This document shows, piece by piece, positions 41,690 through 50,653 of a stretch of 64,000 bases of DNA. The stretch covers positions 1,423,501 to 1,487,500 of the forward strand of contig NZ_CP060393.1 in NCBI RefSeq assembly GCF_014274685.1, in the 5' to 3' direction. The DNA is from Edaphobacter sp. 4G125. GTDB taxonomy: Bacteria; Acidobacteriota; Terriglobia; Terriglobales; Acidobacteriaceae. The notes below the pieces were generated by a model. That model was not told the DNA's origin and ran no database searches. It was given only the letters and a program-made list of their open reading frames with translations. Made by a program: the position numbers and the translations under genes. The number at the start of each line of letters is the position of its first letter. Within the stretch, counting starts at the first letter, position 1.

Positions 41690-43588
41690 ATGGACGGGAT
41701 ACTAAACAGAATCAAATCTCCAGCAGACGTTAAGAAGCTCTCCATGCCTGAGCTGGAGCGGCTCGCGGAAGAGATTCGTGAGCGCCTCATTACCTCAATA
41801 GCCAAGACGGGCGGGCACATCGGCCCTAATCTTGGAGTGGTTGAGTTGACCATTGCGCTCCACTATGTCTTCGATACCCCTGCTGACAGTTTCGTTTTTG
41901 ACGTCAGCCACCAGGCCTATGTCCATAAGCTGCTCACCGGACGCGAAGATCGTTTCCATACAATTCGCCAGCCTGAAGGACTCAACGGCTTTATGCTGCG
42001 CACCGAAAGCGAACACGACAGCTACGGCGCAGGCCACGCCGGAACCGCGCTTTCCGCCGCTCTGGGGATGGCGGTTGCGCGCGATCTCGCAGGCGGCAAA
42101 GAACACATCGTCGCTCTTGCCGGGGACGCCGCCTTTACCAACGGAATCTCCTTCGAGGCCCTGAATAATATTGCCGCGCAGACGCGCCGCATGATTATTG
42201 TGCTCAACGACAACGCCTGGTCCATCGACAAGAACGTCGGAGCCATCGCCGAGTACTTCCACAAGATCACTGCCAATACCACCTTCAGCAATCTGCATGA
42301 CAAGGCGGCCGGACTGATCGAGAGGTTCGGAGGAAAAGCTGCGCGCCACGTCGTTCGTAAGGCTGAGGAAGCGGCCAAGGGACTGATCGGTCCGGGCATG
42401 CTCTTTGAGGAATTTGGCCTCAGCTACTATGGCCCCATCGACGGCCACAATCTTCCGCTGCTAATCGAGACCTTTAAGTTCCTCAAGCAGCAGAACAAGC
42501 CGGTTGTGCTTCACGCCATCACGCAGAAAGGCCGCGGCTTCCAGCCAGCTCTGGAGAAGCAGAAAAAGTTCCACGGCCTCGGACCCTACGACCCCGAATC
42601 CGGAGAAACCAAGTCTGCGGGCCAGAAGACCTACTCAGAGATCTTCGCCGAAAGCCTGACCAAGCTCGCCGGGATGAACGACAAGGTTGTCGCCATTACT
42701 GCGGCCATGCCCAACGGAACCGCACTGGACCTCTTCCGCCCGCATCATCCTTCCCGCTACTTCGACGTAGGAATCGCGGAAGAGCACGCCGTGATCTTCG
42801 CTGGTGGCATGGCGACCAAGGGTTACAAACCCTTTTGCGCTATCTACTCGACTTTTCTGCAGCGAGCCTTCGATCCTATCGTCCATGACATATGCCTGCA
42901 AAACCTCCCCGTCGTCTTCTGCATGGATCGCGGTGGACTCAGCGGTGACGACGGTCCCACGCACCACGGGCTCTTCGACATCAGCTATCTCCGCAGTATC
43001 CCGAACCTCATCCATATGGTTCCCAAAGATGAAGATGAGTTGCAGGACATGATGTATACCGCCATGTTGCACGACGGTCCGTCAGCTGTTCGCTACCCTC
43101 GTGGTATCGGGCCAGGAGTTGCTATCAAAGAAAAGCCTGCTGCGATCGAGATCGGCAAAGCCGAAGTCGTCCACGATCCGGGCCGTGTCGATGTCGCGAT
43201 CTTTGGGCTCGGAGCCATGTTCTCCGAAGGCACTCGCCTGAAGGAGATGCTTGAACACGAGGGGTTCTCCGCAGCATTGATTGACCCACGTTTCGCCAAG
43301 CCCGTCGATCGCAGCTGTCTTGCAGACTTCGGTTCACGTGCTGGTCTGCTGATTACGTTGGAAGATCATGTTCTCGCTGGAGGCTTCGGATCTGCTGTGA
43401 TGGAAACACTGAACGAGCTGGACCTCAATGTTCCCGTCGTCCGGATCGGATGGCCCGATAGCTTTATCGAGCATGGCAAAGTCGAAGCTCTGCGAGCGAA
43501 GTATGGCATCACTGCGGAAGCCGCGCTCGAGAAGGCACGGCCGCATCTTACCCGGCTGATGGAGCGTGTTCTGGCGAAGCACTCATAA
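41690..43588 (+). CDS. dxs: 1-deoxy-D-xylulose-5-phosphate synthase Dxs
   Basis: The 632-residue protein has the full thiamine-diphosphate enzyme layout: GGHIGPNLGVVELTIALHYVFD, DVSHQAYVHKLLTGR, the cofactor motif GDAAFTNGISFEALNN...LNDN (the usual first Gly triplet GDG reads GDA), YYGPIDGHNL, YFDVGIAEEHAVIFAGGMA, YSTFLQRAFD and MDRGGLSGDDGPTHHGLFD. It makes the first intermediate of the MEP isoprenoid pathway from pyruvate and glyceraldehyde 3-phosphate. ATG 41690 (AGGA upstream) matches the family start. It is preceded by a repeat-rich 613-base gap. Confidence 0.93.
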   Translation: MDGILNRIKSPADVKKLSMPELERLAEEIRERLITSIAKTGGHIGPNLGVVELTIALHYVFDTPADSFVFDVSHQAYVHKLLTGREDRFHTIRQPEGLNGFMLRTESEHDSYGAGHAGTALSAALGMAVARDLAGGKEHIVALAGDAAFTNGISFEALNNIAAQTRRMIIVLNDNAWSIDKNVGAIAEYFHKITANTTFSNLHDKAAGLIERFGGKAARHVVRKAEEAAKGLIGPGMLFEEFGLSYYGPIDGHNLPLLIETFKFLKQQNKPVVLHAITQKGRGFQPALEKQKKFHGLGPYDPESGETKSAGQKTYSEIFAESLTKLAGMNDKVVAITAAMPNGTALDLFRPHHPSRYFDVGIAEEHAVIFAGGMATKGYKPFCAIYSTFLQRAFDPIVHDICLQNLPVVFCMDRGGLSGDDGPTHHGLFDISYLRSIPNLIHMVPKDEDELQDMMYTAMLHDGPSAVRYPRGIGPGVAIKEKPAAIEIGKAEVVHDPGRVDVAIFGLGAMFSEGTRLKEMLEHEGFSAALIDPRFAKPVDRSCLADFGSRAGLLITLEDHVLAGGFGSAVMETLNELDLNVPVVRIGWPDSFIEHGKVEALRAKYGITAEAALEKARPHLTRLMERVLAKHS

Positions 43589-43698
43589 TGGCAGGATGCT
43601 TGAATTAACGCTCCAGTCACAATGTTTCCATCTTGTTTTGTTCGGGTTCTCTGGCTCCGTTGACAATTCGCTTGTTAGCCCGTCAACTGAGAATCAGG

Positions 43699-44256
43699 AT
43701 GCCGACTCAATACAGCACGGATCGCGAATGGACGGAGACGATGGAGAAAACCTCCAACGCGAATGAGCATCACCACCGCGATCGCGGCCTGCTGATGATC
43801 GGTCTCTTCAAGCTGGGAAAAGCTATCCTGTTCTTCTTCCTGGGAATGGGCGCGATCCATCTGCTCCACAAAGATCTCGGCGACGAGATTATGCGTCTGG
43901 CGCGAGAGTTGCGGTTCGATCCCGAAAGCAAGATCGTCTCTCTGATCCTCGAAAAGGTCGACTTGATCGACGATCATCGACTGAAGCTGATCAGCTTGGG
44001 GACCTTCGGATACTCTGCGCTTGCTCTTACAGAAGGCATCGGTCTGATGCTCGAGAAGGTCTGGGCAGAGTACCTCACTCTGATCCTGACCGTCTCCTTC
44101 CTTCCCTGGGAGCTCTTCGAGCTGAGCCGTCACCCCAACTGGTACCGGTTGAGCCTCCTCCTGATCAATCTCGCGGTCCTCGCCTATCTCGTCTGGCTTT
44201 TGAAGAAGAAAAGGGTCGGAGAGAAGAGCCGGGTTCTGTCACGTGAATCCATTTAA
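43699..44256 (+). CDS. DUF2127-family membrane protein
   Basis: The roughly 185-residue product has a polar N-terminus with HHH, then hydrophobic helices (RGLLMIGLFKLGKAILFFFLGMGAIHLL; LISLGTFGYSALALTEGIGLML; YLTLILTVSFLPWELFEL; LLLINLAVLAYLVWLLKKKR), the DUF2127 four-helix pattern. ATG 43699 is used; ATG 43741 (GGAG only three bases away) is the alternative. The function is unknown. It is preceded by dxs (110 bases). Confidence 0.8.
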   Translation: MPTQYSTDREWTETMEKTSNANEHHHRDRGLLMIGLFKLGKAILFFFLGMGAIHLLHKDLGDEIMRLARELRFDPESKIVSLILEKVDLIDDHRLKLISLGTFGYSALALTEGIGLMLEKVWAEYLTLILTVSFLPWELFELSRHPNWYRLSLLLINLAVLAYLVWLLKKKRVGEKSRVLSRESI

Positions 44257-44395
44257 AGAAGGGTTCTCAGGAGGTTTCGCCTTTATTTCGCCTATCAAAT
44301 CCATCTTGCGCTACGCAAGTAACGTTCTTGACATGAACCGGATTAGTAAACCCAATATGTAGTAGTTATCTAGTCAGCTAACCCAATTCGCTGAG

Positions 44396-44404
44396 TTATC
44401 CACA
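44396..44404 (+). promoter_or_regulatory. Consensus DnaA box upstream of mraZ
   Basis: TTATCCACA is an exact DnaA-box consensus. It is single, not a cluster, so it is not an origin by itself. It lies 200 bases before mraZ and 42 bases before the candidate -35, where bound DnaA could tie cell-wall gene expression to replication. This is inference from position. Confidence 0.45.
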
Positions 44405-44445
44405 TCCCATTGTGGGAATCCCGCTCTTTTTCCTAAATTCCATGC

Positions 44446-44474
44446 TTTACATGACCTTCTGACTGGAGGACTAT
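44446..44474 (+). promoter_or_regulatory. Candidate sigma-70 promoter of the dcw cluster
   Basis: TTTACA, a 17-base spacer, then GACTAT. The -10 match is weak, but its placement directly before the GTGG repeats at 44475 suits repression by MraZ. TTGACA at 44328-44333 is a second -35 candidate without a convincing -10. Confidence 0.35.
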
Positions 44475-44514
44475 GTGGATGGAAGTGGTAAAAAGTGGAG
44501 TAAAAGGGACTGGG
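44475..44514 (+). promoter_or_regulatory. MraZ operator: GTGG repeats spaced by ten bases
   Basis: GTGG occurs at 44475, 44485 and 44495 with AGGG at 44505, so four boxes lie on one helical face, and TGGG follows at 44511. MraZ proteins bind tandem G-rich boxes with this ten-base period in front of their own gene. Base spacing is directly visible; autoregulation is inferred from the family. Confidence 0.75.
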
Positions 44515-44595
44515 ATGAGCAAAGATTTGCAGAAAGTCTACCTCACGCGGCCCTCCTGCTTCGAAGGTTGAGTAGAAAAAGGTATCGAGGTTGTC

Positions 44596-45036
44596 ATGTT
44601 CAGGGGAAATCACCCAACCCGCGTGGACGAGAAAGGCCGGCTGAAGCTGCCGGCTGAGTTCAAGCGCCGGGTGGACGAACTGTACGGGCCCCAGTTCTAC
44701 ATCACCAGCAAGGACGGGAAGCGGGCGGAGGTTTACCCGCTAAAGGAGTGGGAAAAGATCGAGGAGAAGCTGGCCGCGATCCCTTCCATGAACCCGGCTA
44801 AGAAGAAGTTTCTGGACGTGACGAACTATTACGGCCAGGTAGCAGAGATGGACGCGCAGGGGAGATTGCTGTTGCCGCAGATTCTGCGGGAGTCGGCAAA
44901 GGTTGTGGGAGACGTCGTTGTTCTGGGCTCTCAAACGTTTCTAGAGGTCGTCAACCACGACTCGTTCAAGGCCGAGCTCGAGGCTCAGCCGATGACCGAG
45001 ACCGATATGGCGGCGCTGGCAGATTTTGGTTTATAG
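44596..45036 (+). CDS. mraZ: Transcriptional regulator MraZ
   Basis: The 146-residue protein has two SpoVT/AbrB-like halves: MFRGNHPTRVDEKGRLKLPAEFKRR and YYGQVAEMDAQGRLLLPQILRESA, each with the DxxGRxxLP core that forms the DNA-binding ring in MraZ. MraZ binds its own promoter and controls the dcw cluster. The predicted operator lies 121-82 bases upstream of the start. It leads rsmH, ftsL, ftsI, murE and the rest on the same strand. Confidence 0.95.
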   Translation: MFRGNHPTRVDEKGRLKLPAEFKRRVDELYGPQFYITSKDGKRAEVYPLKEWEKIEEKLAAIPSMNPAKKKFLDVTNYYGQVAEMDAQGRLLLPQILRESAKVVGDVVVLGSQTFLEVVNHDSFKAELEAQPMTETDMAALADFGL

Positions 45037-45041
45037 GAAGT

Positions 45042-45069
45042 CCGGCAAGCTGATTTTTCAGCTTGCTGG
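45042..45069 (+). other. Hairpin between mraZ and rsmH
   Basis: GGCAAGCTGA and TCAGCTTGC pair around TTTT immediately after mraZ. Because transcription must continue into rsmH and no T-run follows, it is more likely an attenuator or RNA-stability element than a full terminator. A second palindrome, GCCCCTAGGGGC, follows at 45082-45093. Confidence 0.5.
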
Positions 45070-45113
45070 AAAACGAAGTTGGCCCCTAGGGGCAGCACAG
45101 AAGGCGGGAAGTG

Positions 45114-46016
45114 ATGATGAGACCGCAACATGTGCCGGTTCTTTTAGATGAGGTAATCGAATACCTGAATGTGCGACCTGGCGGAGTAATCGCCGATGCC
45201 ACGCTCGGTCTTGCAGGCCATTCTTCGGAGATTGCGAGGAGGCTTGGGCCAAAGGGAAAGCTGATCGCGTTTGATCGCGACCCCGAGGCGATGGAGCTGG
45301 CGAAGGCGAGGCTTGAAGAGCTTCGCGCGGAGCTGGGCAACGAGATGCCGGAGGTGAAGTTGATTCCCAGGGCATTTTCCACGGCGGCCAGCGAGATTGA
45401 ACCAGCAAGCCTGGATGGATTGTTGGCAGATATCGGCGTCAGCAGTCTGCAACTGGATGAGGCGCACAGAGGATTTAGTTTTCGGGCCGATGGGCCGCTG
45501 GACATGCGGATGGATCCGCGCAGCGAGTTGACGGCCGAACAGGTGGTAAATCAGGAAGACGAAAACGAACTCGCCAACCTGATTTACGAATTCGGAGAGG
45601 AAAGGAGGTCGCGGAGAATCGCCAGAGCAATTGTGAGGGCCCGGCCGATTACAACGACGGCAGAACTTGCCAGAGTGGTATCGGCCGCGGCCCCAACAAT
45701 AAACAGATCTGAGCGAGGCCAGATTCATCCGGCGACGAGAACCTTTCAGGCGCTCCGAATTTATGTGAACGACGAACTGGGAGAGATTGGGAAGCTGCTC
45801 GAAAGCGCACCCTCTCTTCTGAAGCCGGAAGGAAGACTGGTTGTCATCAGCTTCCACTCTTTAGAGGACCGGTTGGTTAAGGATGCATTCCGCGAGGCGG
45901 GGCGTTCTGAGGTATACGAGGTTTTGACGAAGAAGCCGGTAACAGCCGGTGAGGAAGAAGAAAGAAGAAACCCGCGGTCGAGAAGTGCAAAGCTGCGGGC
46001 GGCAATGAAGTTGTGA
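45114..46016 (+). CDS. rsmH: 16S rRNA (cytosine-1402-N4) methyltransferase RsmH
   Basis: The 300-residue protein has HVPVLLDEVIEYLNVRPGGVIADATLGLAGHSSEIARRL (SAM site), LIAFDRDPEAMELAK, LLADIGVSSLQLDEAHRGFSFRADGPLDMRMDP and VISFHSLEDRLVK, all RsmH blocks. It methylates C1402 in the decoding centre of the small ribosomal subunit. GTG 45111, ATG 45114 and ATG 45117 are adjacent possible starts after AAGGCGGG. The 179 bases between rsmH and ftsL hold no gene that I can support. Confidence 0.95.
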   Translation: MMRPQHVPVLLDEVIEYLNVRPGGVIADATLGLAGHSSEIARRLGPKGKLIAFDRDPEAMELAKARLEELRAELGNEMPEVKLIPRAFSTAASEIEPASLDGLLADIGVSSLQLDEAHRGFSFRADGPLDMRMDPRSELTAEQVVNQEDENELANLIYEFGEERRSRRIARAIVRARPITTTAELARVVSAAAPTINRSERGQIHPATRTFQALRIYVNDELGEIGKLLESAPSLLKPEGRLVVISFHSLEDRLVKDAFREAGRSEVYEVLTKKPVTAGEEEERRNPRSRSAKLRAAMKL

Positions 46017-46195
46017 TGGTAATGCTTGGTTCTGAATGGTTTGCGGTACGGAAAAAAGTGATCGGGCCGGGGTTGTCCCACCGTGCTTTCAGGCGAAAGA
46101 CAACCAGTAGCAAAAAGTCCCATCCTCTATCAACGATCCCGGCCCGGTTTCGTTTTGAGGTGTGAGGCGAAGAAAGAAGTTTTGAGAGGTGCGCG

Positions 46196-46723
46196 ATGGC
46201 AGCGTCGGCGATGGCAGGACAACAGATCGAGATCATGGGAGCAGCGGCAGCAAGACCGCAACGCCGCACCGTCTCCATTGCAGAGCGTAATCGCGCCCTG
46301 CTCGAAGCGCAGCGCAAAGCCCGTCGCGGCCCCACACCTGAGGTCTTCTTTGCCAAACATCTTGACAATACGCGCCTGGTGAAGGCCGATGATCCGGAGC
46401 GTCGCCGCGAGATGCGCCAGTTCGCCACTGTGATGAGCATGCTCTTTGTGCTGGTGATGGTGTACGTGTGGCAGCACTTCATGGCTATCGAGATCGGCTA
46501 CAAGGTAGAGGCTCAGAAGCAGCAGGTGGAGCAGCTGCGGGAGCAGAACCGCCAGTTTCGTTTAGCTGAGGCACAGCTTACTGATCCCGAGAGGATCGAT
46601 ACTCTGGCCAAGCAGCTTGGTCTCGATGCACCTCAACCCGGCCAGGTAGTACATCCTGATGCAAGCCTGTCGAATGCGCCGGTATGGGCAGAGGCAACGG
46701 CTCCGGCGATTGTGGCCCGGTAG
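46196..46723 (+). CDS. ftsL: FtsL-like cell-division protein
   Basis: The 175-residue bitopic protein has a cytoplasmic, Arg-rich N-terminus, one membrane helix (FATVMSMLFVLVMVYVWQHFMAI, about 77-99), then a leucine-zipper-like coiled coil (KVEAQKQQVEQLREQNRQFRLAEAQLTDPERIDTLAKQLGL). That layout and its place between rsmH and ftsI identify FtsL, which links FtsB and FtsQ to the FtsWI synthase. The N-terminal extension is longer than in E. coli. GAGG precedes the ATG. Confidence 0.85.
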   Translation: MAASAMAGQQIEIMGAAAARPQRRTVSIAERNRALLEAQRKARRGPTPEVFFAKHLDNTRLVKADDPERRREMRQFATVMSMLFVLVMVYVWQHFMAIEIGYKVEAQKQQVEQLREQNRQFRLAEAQLTDPERIDTLAKQLGLDAPQPGQVVHPDASLSNAPVWAEATAPAIVAR

Positions 46724-46767
46724 GGAAAGGCAGTTGAGAAACAGCGTTTCAGCAGAACAGGATTGAG

Positions 46768-49119
46768 ATGAATCAAGCGCCACGGCAGACTTTAACCGCT
46801 CCGATCCGGAGGATACGGTTTGCCCACGTGGCGCTTTTTTTCATGTTCTGGACGGTGGCAGTCAGTCTGCGTCTGGTCTGGCTGCAGGTGGTGCGGCATG
46901 GTGAGTTTGTGGAGCGGGCCGCCCGTCAGCAGCAACGGACCTTTGAAGTGGCTCCCCGTCGCGGTATGCTTTACGACCGCAACCTGAAGGAGCTGGCGAT
47001 GACGGTGCTGGTCGACAGCATCTATGCGGTGCCCAGCGAGCTTGGAGAAAATCGCGCGTCAACTGCGGACCTTCTCGCGAAGATTGTTCACTCCGACCCA
47101 CTTGACGGTTTTACTACCGAGAAACAGATGCTGGCGCGCTTCAATGCCTCGCGCAACTTTGCCTGGGTGGCAAGACGCGTTTCGGCCGAGACCGCCACGC
47201 GTGTTCGTGAGATGAATCTGAAGGGCGTCTACTTCCAGAAAGAGTTCAAACGCTTCTATCCGAATAATGATCTCGCTGCGCAGGTGCTGGGTTATGTCGG
47301 TATCGACGACACGGGGTTGGGCGGGCTCGAGCGTGAGTTTGACGACGAGATGCATGGAACGCCCGGTCATGTGCTGACCGCGATCGATGCCAAGCGCCAT
47401 GTTCTGGGTAGCGAAGAGAGTCAGCCGATGCCCGGTGAAAACCTGGTGCTCTCCATCGATGCGAACATCCAATACATCGCCGAGCGCGCGCTGGATGCCC
47501 AGATGGAGAAGATGAAGGCGGCGCATGGGACGGTTGTGGTTCAGGATCCGCATACCGGGCAGATCCTTGCTTTGGCTATCTCGCCACGCTTCAATCCCAA
47601 CGACCGGCATCACATCGACGCCAGCGTGCTGCAGAATCTTGCCGTAAGCGATGTCTATGAGCCAGGCTCGACCTTCAAACTCGTAACCTATGCAGCGGCA
47701 CTCGATGGAGCCGGAGTAGAGCCCACGGATATTGTTGACTGCCAGGGGGGGGCCATGACGATGTATGGTCGCACCCTGCATGACGACAAGTCCGATCACT
47801 TTGGCCGAGTGACTGTGCAGTATGCGCTTGAGCACTCCAGCGACGTGGGCGCAGCGAAGATGGCGTTGAAGTTGGGGAACCAGAAGTTCTACGACTATAT
47901 GCGCGCTTTTGGCTTTGGCGATCGCTCGGGAATTGAGCTTCCCAGCGAGACGCGCGGTTTGTTGCGGAACCCGAAGAAGTGGGACGCGACCAGCATCCTT
48001 TCGTTGGCAATTGGGCAGGAGATCGGTGTTACGCCGGTACAGCTGGTCACCATGGTCAGCACGATTGCGAATGGTGGAGTCTATATGCCTCCGCATATTT
48101 TGTTGAAATCGACCGATCTGATGCGCGGCGATCCAAAGTTGCAGGCTATTGCGTTTCGCCCAACGAATCAACTTCCCTCTCCTCTGCCCGATGGCTCACG
48201 CCGTGTTATCAAAGAGCTGACCTCGGCGAAGATGCGCATGATGATGGCTAGCATTGTCACGCAGGGCACTGGTAAATTGGCAGCGCTTAATGGGTATAGT
48301 GCTGCGGGTAAGACGGGGACTGCTCAGAAGATCGATCCTGCAACCCGGACCTACTCTCATACAAAGTTGGTGGCCAGCTTTGCAGGTTTTGCTCCTGTAA
48401 GTAATCCTGCAATCTCGGTGTCGGTTGTGATTGATACCCCCACAGTGGGTACACGTTACGGAGGCACGACCAGCGCACCTGTCTTTGCAGAGGTGGCACA
48501 GCAGGTGCTTGAGTATCTCGGGGTTCCGCACGATCAGCCGCTCAAGACAACGAAGCAGCAACAGATGGTATTGGCGGAGAAAGATATCTCCGAGGATTCG
48601 CTGCGGGATAACGGGGCAAATCTGAACCAGATGTTCGCCGACATTAATAATCTTCCAGCAGATGACCCGCTGCGTGCTGCGGCAAACGGTGCTGCGCCTG
48701 CGACTTTGGACGTCGAGGATAAATCCATTGCCGCAGCTAAGCCGCCAGTTTCAGCATCTGCGAAACCTATTCCCGCGGCCGAGACAAAAAAGGGGTCCAA
48801 GCTCTTTGAACTTCCTGCAAAGATGCTTGCTTCACTTCGCGAGTCGAAGAATGATTCGTCAACCGAGCCTTCCGTGTCTGCACCGAAGGTGAATCCCGCA
48901 GTGCAGGTTCGTGATGATGGCGGAGTTGTGGTTGATTCTACAAAGCGAGTTGCGGTGCCTTCGTTTGAGGGCAGCTCTTTGCGAACGGCCGTCGAACGTG
49001 CTGGACAGGTGGGGCTTCGTGTGCAGCCCGTCGGCAGTGGTCTCGCGAAAGAGCAGGCTCCTGCGCCGGGAACGATGGTTCCAATGGGAACAGAGATTGT
49101 CGTAAAGTTCGCCCGCTAG
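46768..49119 (+). CDS. ftsI: Septal penicillin-binding protein FtsI with C-terminal PASTA domain
   Basis: The 783-residue protein has a membrane anchor (about 18-40), a dimerisation domain beginning RRGMLYDRN, and a transpeptidase domain with nucleophile S301-T-F-K304, second motif S357-S-D359 (SxN in most relatives), and K515-T-G517. A long, Ala/Pro/Lys-rich linker (about 610-725) leads to a single PASTA domain (about 727-783, VAVPSFEGSSLRTAVERAGQ...VVKFAR). It cross-links septal peptidoglycan with FtsW. PASTA on the division PBP resembles Gram-positive PBP2x and is seen in some other phyla. Confidence 0.93.
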   Translation: MNQAPRQTLTAPIRRIRFAHVALFFMFWTVAVSLRLVWLQVVRHGEFVERAARQQQRTFEVAPRRGMLYDRNLKELAMTVLVDSIYAVPSELGENRASTADLLAKIVHSDPLDGFTTEKQMLARFNASRNFAWVARRVSAETATRVREMNLKGVYFQKEFKRFYPNNDLAAQVLGYVGIDDTGLGGLEREFDDEMHGTPGHVLTAIDAKRHVLGSEESQPMPGENLVLSIDANIQYIAERALDAQMEKMKAAHGTVVVQDPHTGQILALAISPRFNPNDRHHIDASVLQNLAVSDVYEPGSTFKLVTYAAALDGAGVEPTDIVDCQGGAMTMYGRTLHDDKSDHFGRVTVQYALEHSSDVGAAKMALKLGNQKFYDYMRAFGFGDRSGIELPSETRGLLRNPKKWDATSILSLAIGQEIGVTPVQLVTMVSTIANGGVYMPPHILLKSTDLMRGDPKLQAIAFRPTNQLPSPLPDGSRRVIKELTSAKMRMMMASIVTQGTGKLAALNGYSAAGKTGTAQKIDPATRTYSHTKLVASFAGFAPVSNPAISVSVVIDTPTVGTRYGGTTSAPVFAEVAQQVLEYLGVPHDQPLKTTKQQQMVLAEKDISEDSLRDNGANLNQMFADINNLPADDPLRAAANGAAPATLDVEDKSIAAAKPPVSASAKPIPAAETKKGSKLFELPAKMLASLRESKNDSSTEPSVSAPKVNPAVQVRDDGGVVVDSTKRVAVPSFEGSSLRTAVERAGQVGLRVQPVGSGLAKEQAPAPGTMVPMGTEIVVKFAR

Positions 49120-49156
49120 GATTGCAGCCCGTTTCAAGAACCCCACCTTTAGAATC

Positions 49157-50653
49157 GTGAACATGAACTGGAAGGATGTCCTGCACGAAGTCGAGACGAT
49201 AAGCTCCGCAGTGCTGGAGGCTGCCGTTCATGGTGTCCAGTACGATTCGCGCCGGGTGCATCCGGGCGACCTTTTCGTTGCCATGCGTGGTGGCACTGCG
49301 GATGGAAACCGATTCATCGATGTTGCGATCGCTCAGGGCGCGAAGGCAGTTCTGACCGATTCTCAAGAAGCTTACGATAAGCTTCGACGCGATCATGTGA
49401 ACGTAGGTGCTGGGTTGGTCGAACACGGGCGCCGCGCTTTGGCTGAGGCGAGTTCGGCAATCTTTGGCCATCCGCAGCAGCATCTTGCACTGAGCGGAGT
49501 CACAGGGACAAACGGAAAAACTACGACGGCCTTTCTGCTCGAAGCGATGCTGAAAAACGTAGGTCGAAGCTGTGTATTGATTGGCACCATTGAGACCCAT
49601 ATCGCTGGAGAGGTGCGTGAGTCCCCGCATACTACGCCTGAGTCACGCGATGTACTGGAGCTGTTTGCCGAGGGAATTAGGGCTGGTGCAACGGAAGCGG
49701 TGATGGAGATGTCCAGTCATGCACTGGAACAGGAACGTGTCTGGGGTTTGCCGGTTGACGTGGCGATCTTCACCAATCTGACGCAGGACCATCTGGATTT
49801 CCACGGAACGATGGAGCGTTACTTCGCCGCGAAAGCACGCCTGTTTGAAGGAGTTGGCGCACCACCTCCGCGCGTCGCCGTGGTGAATATCGATGATCCT
49901 TACGGCTCAAGGCTCGCAGAGAGCCTCGAGCGTTCGCAATTGGTGCGGTATGGATTAGACCCGGAGGCCGATTTTCGTGCAGAGGACGTACAGATTCGTG
50001 CGGGAGAAACGAGGTTTGTGCTGAGGACTCCCGCTGGCTCGATTCCGATGCAATCTTCCTTGACCGGACGGGTGAATGTCTACAACCTGCTGGCTGCTTC
50101 TGCAGCGGCATGGGCGCGTGGACTCACACTGGAGGAGATCGCCCGTGCAGCTTCCGCAGGCACGCAGGTTCCCGGTCGGTTTGAGGTCGTTCCTTCCAGC
50201 AATGGAGTGGCCGTTGTGGTCGACTATGCGCATACCGACGACGCTCTGCGCAATCTGATTGCGCTGGCTCGGGAGTTGGTGCGAGACCACAACGGGCGCG
50301 TCATTACTCTCTTCGGCTGTGGTGGCGATCGAGACCGCACCAAACGACCTCGCATGGGGAGAGCAGCAGGCGAGGGAAGCGATCTCGTTGTTCTTACCAG
50401 TGACAATCCTCGCAGCGAAGATCCTGAGGCGATCATTGCCGAGGCGCTCGTTGGAGTAAAGGAGACTGGGACGGAATGCATCGTCGAGGAAGATCGCGCA
50501 GCTGCGATCGCAAAAGCAGTCCACGCTGCACGTGAGGGAGACATTGTGTTGATTGCGGGCAAAGGGCACGAGAAGGTACAGATGTTGAAGAACGGCGCAA
50601 TTCCGTTTGATGATGCAGCAATCGCCGCTCGCGTGTTGAAGGAGATTGGATGA
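49157..50653 (+). CDS. murE: UDP-MurNAc-tripeptide synthetase MurE (meso-DAP type)
   Basis: The 498-residue ligase has the ATP loop GVTGTNGKTTTAF (about 114-126), the UDP-substrate site HTTPESRDVLELFA, FTNLTQDHLDFHGTMERYFAAKARLF, DYAHTDDALRNL, and SDNPRSEDP near 50398-50424. The DNPR sequence is the binding motif for meso-diaminopimelate, so the peptidoglycan is predicted to be the DAP type. The start is GTG 49157 or ATG 49163. It overlaps murF by four bases. Confidence 0.95.
   Translation: MNMNWKDVLHEVETISSAVLEAAVHGVQYDSRRVHPGDLFVAMRGGTADGNRFIDVAIAQGAKAVLTDSQEAYDKLRRDHVNVGAGLVEHGRRALAEASSAIFGHPQQHLALSGVTGTNGKTTTAFLLEAMLKNVGRSCVLIGTIETHIAGEVRESPHTTPESRDVLELFAEGIRAGATEAVMEMSSHALEQERVWGLPVDVAIFTNLTQDHLDFHGTMERYFAAKARLFEGVGAPPPRVAVVNIDDPYGSRLAESLERSQLVRYGLDPEADFRAEDVQIRAGETRFVLRTPAGSIPMQSSLTGRVNVYNLLAASAAAWARGLTLEEIARAASAGTQVPGRFEVVPSSNGVAVVVDYAHTDDALRNLIALARELVRDHNGRVITLFGCGGDRDRTKRPRMGRAAGEGSDLVVLTSDNPRSEDPEAIIAEALVGVKETGTECIVEEDRAAAIAKAVHAAREGDIVLIAGKGHEKVQMLKNGAIPFDDAAIAARVLKEIG

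Noticed and set aside
47059..48171. A 370-codon minus-strand frame inside ftsI
   Set aside because: It covers the transpeptidase motifs of ftsI in antisense and has no domain of its own.
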